A stretch of 7,487 bases of DNA, from positions 1,913-9,399 of the forward strand of contig WTJR01000008.1 of NCBI GenBank assembly GCA_011524755.1, read 5' to 3'. This document shows positions 1 through 5,515 of the stretch, in pieces. The position numbers and the translations under genes were made by a program. This DNA comes from Halieaceae bacterium (GTDB lineage Bacteria > Pseudomonadota > Gammaproteobacteria > Pseudomonadales > Halieaceae). Within the stretch, counting starts at the first letter, position 1, and each line of letters opens with the position of its first letter. The notes beneath the pieces were generated by a model. That model was not told the origin of the DNA and ran no database searches. It was given only the letters and a program-made list of their open reading frames with translations.

Positions 1-470
1 AACTGGGGCGTCGTCGTATGCCCTACGTGAATTCCTTCGAGCATCGTAGCCAAGCGATCCAGATATTCCGTGTTTCCCCCAAACTCTAGAAAAAGTGGCT
101 CCCCCTCAGTTTCACTAATGTTGGGGTGGTCCATGTCGATGGCCACCACGCGGGCAGGCTCTCCCGTGTCGGTCTGGCCATCAACGGCTATCATCAGGGG
201 ACCCCGCTGAACCAGCATCGGTATGTACTGGCTATGCCATTGCTCGTCGTCAATAAAAAGGTTTTCTCCCTGCTCAAACCCAAAGAGGGCGATGGGCTGG
301 AAGGTGTTCTCCTCTGTGTTTTTGTAAAACATGAGCGGGAAGTTGCTTTGCAACGCACGCATCTCGCTGGTGTAAACAGGAGAGAACATGATCTCATCCG
401 AGACGCAGGGCGTTTGTTTTATGCGTACTTGCGCGTGCTGCACATTGTTTAACTTTTGAATATTACTCAA
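1..470 (-). CDS. SapC-family protein, C-terminus cut off by the window edge
   Basis: The first 156 residues are present and open; the family is usually about 230-260 residues, so roughly the last third is missing. The translation begins MSNIQKLNNVQHAQVRI and continues with features I recognise from the SapC family (PF07277): F-S-P-V-Y near residues 29-33, N-F-P-L-M-F-Y-K (43-50), then Q-P-I-A-L-F-G-F-E-x-G-E-N-L-F (58-72) and W-x-x-x-Y-I-P-M-L-x-Q-R-G-P (78-91). I chose a TTG start at 470-468. A stop lies just upstream in frame (476-474), no ATG occurs before residue 28, and AAGGG (482-478) sits 7 nt upstream of the TTG. The gene begins 10 bp after the halogenase stop, so the two are almost certainly co-transcribed. 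SapC was named after an S-layer-associated Campylobacter protein, but its role in receptor/halogenase loci is unknown to me. No signal peptide is visible, which suggests a cytoplasmic protein. The family assignment is firm; the function is not. Confidence 0.9.
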   Translation of the reverse strand, partial: MSNIQKLNNVQHAQVRIKQTPCVSDEIMFSPVYTSEMRALQSNFPLMFYKNTEENTFQPIALFGFEQGENLFIDDEQWHSQYIPMLVQRGPLMIAVDGQTDTGEPARVVAIDMDHPNISETEGEPLFLEFGGNTEYLDRLATMLEGIHVGHTTTPQ

Positions 471-477
471 CGTCTAT

Positions 478-482
478 CCCTT
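478..482 (-). promoter_or_regulatory. Shine-Dalgarno site deciding the TTG start of sapC
   Basis: On the minus strand AAGGG overlaps the last two bases of the halogenase TAA stop (483-481) and lies 7 nt before the TTG at 470. No other plausible initiation codon in the right frame has such a site, so this fixes the start. Its overlap with the upstream stop suggests that ribosomes finishing the halogenase may reinitiate on sapC (translational coupling). Confidence 0.65.
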
Positions 483-2043
483 AAATCGCCGCGAAGTTTT
501 TTTCTTGCACTTGATTCATTAAAAATCGATTAGGAGGAAGGTGCTGGCTATATCGCTGTGCTTTCTTTTTTGCTTCGGCAAAGAACCGTAGCGCCGTTTC
601 TCTCTGGTGTTGGTTATTCCGTAGCTGCGAGGCAGTCACCATTGACTCGAAACCCATACCGTAAAGAACGTATTGGTAGCTTGCGGACGGAAACATTTCA
701 TCGCTTCGCCTGTCGTCATAATACCAAGGCGCCCGTGATCGCCACAGTACGAGATTTTCCGCCAATGTTTCAGGCATAGATTCAGCGTCCCGGTTATCTT
801 GCCAATACTGGGTGTCGGTTCGCTGAGACAGCGCATAGTGAAGCTTCAGGAAGTCGATAATTTGCTCCCAGCGACTGGAAAACTCACGGTTGAAGCGCTT
901 GGCTACCACCCCCATTGTCGCTCTATCGCTTGGTAACTGCTCTGCTATCGCTGACGCGCTGAGTTCTATCAGAACTAGCGCTGAGGCTTCGAGCGGCTCA
1001 ATAAAGCCTGCTGACAGGCCAACGCCCACGCAATTTTTGACCCAAAAGCGTTCACGATAGCCTGGCTCAAAGCTGAGTAGCCGGGGAGTTAATCCGTTCA
1101 ATCCTGCGGCTCGTCCGGTAGACTTTAGATACTGATCAAGAACCTCTTCCGTGTCGGCGACCGACTGATAGTCGGTTGAAAATACGTGCCCTACGCCTCG
1201 CCGATGCTGGAGCCCAATATCCCAAACCCATCCATTGCGTTGCGCTGTGGAGTGTGTTGTTGCAGCAATTGGCGCATCGTCATTGTCGTATGGCACTTGA
1301 ACGGCTAGGGCGGCGTTATTGAAAAGATATGGACGCTGGGACTTCAGTGAAACACCATAGTGTTCACCAAGTAGCATGCTTTTGAAGCCGGTACAGTCGA
1401 TGAACAGATCACCCTCTATATCGCCGGCTTGCTCTGTTTTTACCGCGCTGATGTAACCATCATCATCACAGTGTACCGCGGTAACATCGGCTTCAATATG
1501 GGTTACACCGAGCCTCGAGACGGCATTCTCTGTCAATAACGCGGCAAACTTACCTGCGTCGAGGTGGTACCCATAATTGACGGTATAGGCATAGCCTGGG
1601 ACGCCAATTTGCTTTGGTGCCCGTCCGAGCTCGCAGACCGAATACTGAGGTGTGACCGCTTGCGCGAACGAGAGGTTGCCGGCTTCACCGTTCAGCCAAT
1701 ACTCAGCAAGATTTACCGTGTCAAAGCCCTCAGGCAGCGAGAAGGGGTGGTAATAAGGCTCATCGCCTAGGTTGAGCCAGTCCTTGAACCACGTTCCCTG
1801 CTTCATTGACGCGTCGCATTGCCTGATGAAGTCTGCTTCATCGATACCGATATTCTTGAGCGTGGTTCTCATAGACGGCCAAGTGCCTTCTCCCACACCC
1901 ACTGTGGGTACATTGGGTGATTCGACCAGGGTGATGGCGATGCCGCTGTTGCCCGTCTGGAAACGTGCAGCAAGGATGTTGGCTGTTAGCCAACCGGCTG
2001 ACCCGCCTCCTACAATAACAACTTTTCGCATTCGCTCGCTCAT
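481..2043 (-). CDS. Flavin-dependent tryptophan-halogenase family protein
   Basis: This is a complete 520-residue protein, the usual length for the family (PF04820). It has an N-terminal FAD-binding G-G-G-S-A-G-W motif at residues 12-18, then T-V-G-V-G-E-G-T-W-P (47-56). K81 lies in a helix (A-S-M-K-Q-G) at the place of the catalytic lysine of PrnA/RebH. The L-F-I-D-C-T-G-F strand is at 213-220, and W272-x-W274-x-I276-G277 stands where WxWxIP is canonical. G-F-I-E-P-L-E352-A353-S is at 346-354, E352 matching the conserved substrate-contacting glutamate. Family enzymes use FADH2, O2 and halide to form HOCl or HOBr, which is passed to the lysine. No flavin reductase is visible here. The substrate is unknown; receptor-linked members are not thought to be simple tryptophan halogenases. 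ATG 2043 is the first in-frame start; neither it nor the internal ATG at residue 5 (2031) has a strong ribosome site, so a four-residue shorter product is possible. The protein lacks a signal peptide and is probably cytoplasmic. Confidence 0.92.
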   Translation of the reverse strand: MSERMRKVVIVGGGSAGWLTANILAARFQTGNSGIAITLVESPNVPTVGVGEGTWPSMRTTLKNIGIDEADFIRQCDASMKQGTWFKDWLNLGDEPYYHPFSLPEGFDTVNLAEYWLNGEAGNLSFAQAVTPQYSVCELGRAPKQIGVPGYAYTVNYGYHLDAGKFAALLTENAVSRLGVTHIEADVTAVHCDDDGYISAVKTEQAGDIEGDLFIDCTGFKSMLLGEHYGVSLKSQRPYLFNNAALAVQVPYDNDDAPIAATTHSTAQRNGWVWDIGLQHRRGVGHVFSTDYQSVADTEEVLDQYLKSTGRAAGLNGLTPRLLSFEPGYRERFWVKNCVGVGLSAGFIEPLEASALVLIELSASAIAEQLPSDRATMGVVAKRFNREFSSRWEQIIDFLKLHYALSQRTDTQYWQDNRDAESMPETLAENLVLWRSRAPWYYDDRRSDEMFPSASYQYVLYGMGFESMVTASQLRNNQHQRETALRFFAEAKKKAQRYSQHLPPNRFLMNQVQEKNFAAI

Positions 2044-2104
2044 ATGAAATAGCTATTTTGGTTTCGATGTCGAGTGTAAGACTTTGTTGTTCCTACAAAA
2101 ACAA

Positions 2105-2127
2105 AAAACCGCCCAGAGGGCGGTTTT
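2105..2127 (-). terminator. Rho-independent terminator after the TonB-dependent receptor gene
   Basis: A perfect 10-bp stem (AAAACCGCCC at 2105-2114, GGGCGGTTTT at 2118-2127) encloses a 3-nt loop. Reading on the minus strand, the stem is followed by a T-rich run (TTTTTTGTTTTT, 2108-2097). It lies 24 nt beyond the receptor stop and 61 nt before the halogenase ATG. It should stop most receptor transcripts, so the halogenase/sapC pair depends on read-through or its own promoter. The stem's T-run on the plus strand is short, so termination in that direction is less likely. Confidence 0.9.
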
Positions 2128-2150
2128 AAGAGAGTGGTATTTAGCACTAT

Positions 2151-5102
2151 TTATAGGTTGTAGCGGAAACCGACATTGTATCGGGCCCCAATCTGGCCAA
2201 CATTGTAGGTTTGGTAAGTGCTACGACCGTGACCTCGGAATGTCTCATTAGTGATGTTAATGCCTTCGACATAAACCACGAGACCGTCCGAAACTTCATA
2301 GGTAATGTTACCGTCCCACTGCTCATACTCAGTTTGGTAGCCTGGTTTGATATCGCCACCAGTAAAGTATTCATCACGCCAGTTGTAAGCAATTCGCGCC
2401 TGAATGCCGTACTTATCGTAGAAAAGTACAAAGTTGCGCGTGTCTGACAATCCGGCAAGGGCAAACTGACTACCCGACTGCTCATTGACGTAGGTCGCAG
2501 AGCCATCAGCGAGCGTCATATTGGCGATGAAGCCAACACCGGTATCCCAGAAGTTATGCTGCCAAGCCAGCTCCCAACCATCGATGCTTTCTTCTCGATC
2601 GCTGTTTGTCTGGGTGTTGACGTTAAACGGTACTGGATCATCTCGGCCAACAATACCGGTGATGACTTGGTTTTCTACATCAACACCAGGCTGATCTGCG
2701 AAGTTAGCAAAGATGTATTCACGAATCTCAGCATTACCTGGATACGCGCCATTTTGAGCCTGCAGTGCCGCGGCTGCTTCCTGGTAGAGTGGGCCAAGGC
2801 CGGGGCTCGCTAGCTGGTCGTTGAGGATCACGTTTTCGAGTGTTCCGCCGGCAATCCAATTTCGGACTTTCTTGTCGAAGTACCCTGCAGAGATGTAGCT
2901 AGCATCGCCGTAGTAGTACTCGACCGACAGATCAAGGTTATCCGCCTCATAGGGAAGCAGACCTGGATTACCTACAGATGCAATCGCCTCGCCTGGAATA
3001 CCCTGATCAACCCGAGTAATCGTGGGCAGATTCAAGGTTCCAATCAAAGATCCGTAGCCAGCTCTCGCAATCGTCTGGCTCGCAGAGGCACGCAGCACGA
3101 TATCGTCTGTTAGCTCAATATCGAAATCGATCGATGGGAGGGTAAAGTCGTATTTACCTTCCAGTGCAGAGGGCACTGAGCCTTCTGCTCGAATGATTTC
3201 AAATTCGTTAGTTGAGCGCCATTCAACGCGATCATAGGCCTGCGCTGCCGTGCTCGATACGACCTCTGTCTCTTCGTAACGGACACCTGCTCGAATGTTG
3301 AAGGGGCGATTAATTATCTCACCCGCGAAGTTCAGTTGCAGGTAAGCCGCGACAGAATCTTCCTCGAATTCGTTAGCATTGTCCGGGATTGAGCTTGGGC
3401 AGAAACCGGTTCCACAATCACCCGCCGTGCTCGCTTGCGCTAGGTGAAGAGGGTTGCTCTCTGGGAGACCCTGCAAGAACTCCGCACGCTCCACCAGATC
3501 TTCCATGCTTGCCATAAAGAAGTTCATGTTCATCTGGTCGCCACCAGCGAGCTCGCTGTAGACACCCGCAAGCGAGGCTGGGACAACAAGATCAGCAACG
3601 CTGCCAAATGCGGATGCTTGGTTCTGTCCCCATGTATTTCGCTGAACATTAGAGCCCGCGTCGTAGTTGTCCACTACGGTCTGAGCTGCGCCAAAGTCTA
3701 CGATTAGTGTGTCTGTGAGCTCGAATGAACCGTCAAACTGCGTTTGCTCGATGTTCATATCGGCCCAGTAGTTATTGAACACTGAACCCGAAATTTGCAG
3801 ATCATCTGGTGAGATGGGCTCGGCCATATCGACCGTCAAAATTGGCAGTTCGTTTCGGTAATCCACTGATGTCAACTGGCGACCATAGATAGACATGGAC
3901 ACCTGTGCCGAGCTGCCGTAAACGCTGTTCGGGTTACGCGTCGCCTCAGAGTCATGATAGTCGAGTGCCAGGCTTAAACGATCCGTAGGATCCCACTGTA
4001 AGTTGAAGCCGAGCGACTTTCGCTCATTGATGGACGCGTCAGAAAACGCACCCATTGTTAAGTCGGGCTGGTTATTCGTCTCAGTGTAAACGAGAGGACT
4101 CACCACGCCATTTTCATTAATCCAGTTGCCCGATTGACCTGTGGGGCTGAACCACGCGGCAACGCTGTTTTGCGTGTGGCGGAGGTCGAGCTCTGCGTAG
4201 GTGTAGTCGAGGGTGGCTGTCAGCGTCTCGATAGGACTCCACTGCAACGTTACCTGCGCGTTGGTTCTATCACGCCGCCACTCGTCGAGAGCGTAGTACT
4301 GTTGCTGAGGGAGACCAACAATGTCGCCTTCTGTTGGACCATTGATTTGCTGACCGTTGTCAGGAATACCAATGCCATCGCGCTCGATCCAGTTTCCGTT
4401 ACCTGCACCGGCTTGTCCGGAGTGTCGCTCTTGGAAGCTACCTGTTATCGAGATCCCCACGGTGTCATCCATGAAGGTTTGAGAAACCAAAAACGCGATT
4501 TCGGGTGTCCACTCGTCACCCGTAAAGGAGCTTTGATCTTTGACGCCTTTAGCGCTGAATGAAGCCTTCAAACCCGGGTCATCGAGCGGCTTCGCCGTCA
4601 ATACATTAATTGTTGCACCAATACCCCCTGTGGGCACCGATGCATCAGCGGTTTTATATACCTCAACACCAGAAACGCTCTCTGAAGCGATATCACCGAA
4701 GTCGAAAGATCGACCTAGACCGCTGTGGGTTGGCATCTGACGACCATTCAGCGTCACCAGGTTGAAATCAGCGCCGAAGCCACGAACCGTTACACGAGCA
4801 CCTTCACCGCGGTCCCGGTCGATAGCAACACCGGTAATTCGCTGCAGTGCTTCTGCGAGGTTCGTATCGGGGAAGTCACCGATGTCCTCAGCGGTGATCG
4901 CGTCCACAACACCTGTTGCGTCTCGCTTGGTGTCCATCGCGCGCTTCAGGCTCGAACGGATACCTGTGACTACGACTTCTTCCATTACCTGATCATTAGC
5001 GTTTTCGCTTTGCTGCGCAGCGACTGGTGCAGCAGCAACCGCGCCCAGCGCAACAGACACTGCGAGCGATACGCGTTTTTTAGCAAACAAGTGACGATCC
5101 AT
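2151..5102 (-). CDS. TonB-dependent outer-membrane receptor, Caulobacter type
   Basis: This is a complete 983-residue outer-membrane beta-barrel that takes up a ligand with energy from TonB-ExbBD. Residues 1-29 are a signal peptide: a basic K-K-R start, then a hydrophobic stretch ending P-V-A-A before Q30. The TonB box is M-E-E-V-V-V-T-G at 40-47. The plug follows (about 50-170), with I-T-A-E-D-I-G-D-F-P-D-T-N-L-A-E-A-L-Q at 69-87, V-R-G-F-G (106-110), L-N-G-R-Q-M-P (118-124), G-V-E-V-Y-K-T (145-151) and G-G-I-G-A-T-I-N-V (159-167). This pattern is typical of the large TIGR01782-like receptors common in oligosaccharide uptake. The rest is barrel, with C563 and C568 probably forming a disulfide in an external loop. 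There is no STN signalling domain, so it is not a sigma/anti-sigma transducer. The last residue is leucine (F-R-Y-N-L) rather than the usual aromatic. The start has only a weak upstream GGGG. The divergent GH3 gene suggests a glucan-type ligand, which remains an inference. Confidence 0.95.
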   Translation of the reverse strand: MDRHLFAKKRVSLAVSVALGAVAAAPVAAQQSENANDQVMEEVVVTGIRSSLKRAMDTKRDATGVVDAITAEDIGDFPDTNLAEALQRITGVAIDRDRGEGARVTVRGFGADFNLVTLNGRQMPTHSGLGRSFDFGDIASESVSGVEVYKTADASVPTGGIGATINVLTAKPLDDPGLKASFSAKGVKDQSSFTGDEWTPEIAFLVSQTFMDDTVGISITGSFQERHSGQAGAGNGNWIERDGIGIPDNGQQINGPTEGDIVGLPQQQYYALDEWRRDRTNAQVTLQWSPIETLTATLDYTYAELDLRHTQNSVAAWFSPTGQSGNWINENGVVSPLVYTETNNQPDLTMGAFSDASINERKSLGFNLQWDPTDRLSLALDYHDSEATRNPNSVYGSSAQVSMSIYGRQLTSVDYRNELPILTVDMAEPISPDDLQISGSVFNNYWADMNIEQTQFDGSFELTDTLIVDFGAAQTVVDNYDAGSNVQRNTWGQNQASAFGSVADLVVPASLAGVYSELAGGDQMNMNFFMASMEDLVERAEFLQGLPESNPLHLAQASTAGDCGTGFCPSSIPDNANEFEEDSVAAYLQLNFAGEIINRPFNIRAGVRYEETEVVSSTAAQAYDRVEWRSTNEFEIIRAEGSVPSALEGKYDFTLPSIDFDIELTDDIVLRASASQTIARAGYGSLIGTLNLPTITRVDQGIPGEAIASVGNPGLLPYEADNLDLSVEYYYGDASYISAGYFDKKVRNWIAGGTLENVILNDQLASPGLGPLYQEAAAALQAQNGAYPGNAEIREYIFANFADQPGVDVENQVITGIVGRDDPVPFNVNTQTNSDREESIDGWELAWQHNFWDTGVGFIANMTLADGSATYVNEQSGSQFALAGLSDTRNFVLFYDKYGIQARIAYNWRDEYFTGGDIKPGYQTEYEQWDGNITYEVSDGLVVYVEGINITNETFRGHGRSTYQTYNVGQIGARYNVGFRYNL

Positions 5103-5261
5103 GTTTGGAGTAACCCCGACTAGTTATTGGTTAGAAATATTTTGCAGACGCTAACATCCCACGAGCGCCAGCGGTAGGACAGGTGGCATGAGACAAGTCG
5201 GGATATCGGTGCGGTAAATGGGAAGCTCCCGCGCCGCATACAATTTTGGCGCACAACGAAG

Positions 5262-5279
5262 GCTCTCTTGCGCGAGAGC
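5262..5279. repeat. Perfect 6+6 bp inverted repeat, possible operator
   Basis: GCTCTC (5262-5267) and GAGAGC (5274-5279) are perfect inverted arms around a 6-nt spacer TTGCGC. The site lies in the divergent region, 160 bp upstream of the receptor start and 237 bp upstream of the GH3 start. The size suits a dimeric regulator site or a small hairpin. There is no second copy that I can see, so chance is a real alternative. Confidence 0.3.
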
Positions 5280-5504
5280 GGCCGACATTTTAGGGCCTAT
5301 AAAACAAGGGTAAGTGCGACTCGCGACCGCATCCATTTGACCTCTTCTGGCGACCTTACCGTCGCAAACATCGTGCATAGACGAGGGTCGAGGCAGTATT
5401 TTGCACCCTTCATCGCATCGTCTCGCAGGGTCCCGTACTTACCGGCGATGTCGGGGTGGCTCCTTGGGGTTGGCTGCTGATTGCTTTGGGTGAGCAGTCT
5501 CGCG

Positions 5505-5511
5505 AAGGAGG
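5505..5511 (+). promoter_or_regulatory. Strong ribosome binding site of the GH3 gene
   Basis: AAGGAGG is a near-perfect anti-16S match, with a short 4-nt gap to the ATG at 5516. It selects this start over the later in-frame ATG at residue 21, which would remove the basic N-region needed for lipoprotein export. Confidence 0.85.
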
Positions 5512-5515
5512 CGAT

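Larger units (their letters stand above)
5103..5515. other. Divergent intergenic region between the receptor and GH3 genes
   Basis: These 413 bp must carry the promoters for the leftward receptor gene and the rightward GH3 gene. I see no convincing -35/-10 pair for either. The best single box is TAAAAT on the minus strand (5293-5288), without a good -35 partner. A short A/T-rich stretch with the palindrome AAATATTT lies at 5136-5143, nearer the receptor start. Short open frames on both strands look random: they lack ribosome sites and family motifs. No tRNA, riboswitch, mobile element or CRISPR was recognised. The length exceeds what two simple promoters need, which leaves room for operators or a long leader. 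Confidence 0.6.

Noticed and set aside
126..452. 108-residue plus-strand open frame at the left edge
   Set aside because: It is antisense to the SapC-like gene, which has clear family motifs on the minus strand; the plus-strand translation shows no recognisable domain.
4134..4562. 142-residue plus-strand open frame inside the receptor gene
   Set aside because: It lies wholly antisense to a well-supported receptor plug/barrel coding region and resembles no family I know.
5337..5365. TTGACC as a -35 box of a GH3 promoter
   Set aside because: No acceptable -10 hexamer follows at 15-19 nt (the sequence there is CGTCGC-like), so the promoter call is not supported.
5151..5480. Overlapping 70-75-residue open frames on both strands of the divergent intergenic region
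   Set aside because: Neither has a ribosome site, a recognisable motif or a plausible composition, and they overlap each other antisense. They look like chance frames in a promoter region.
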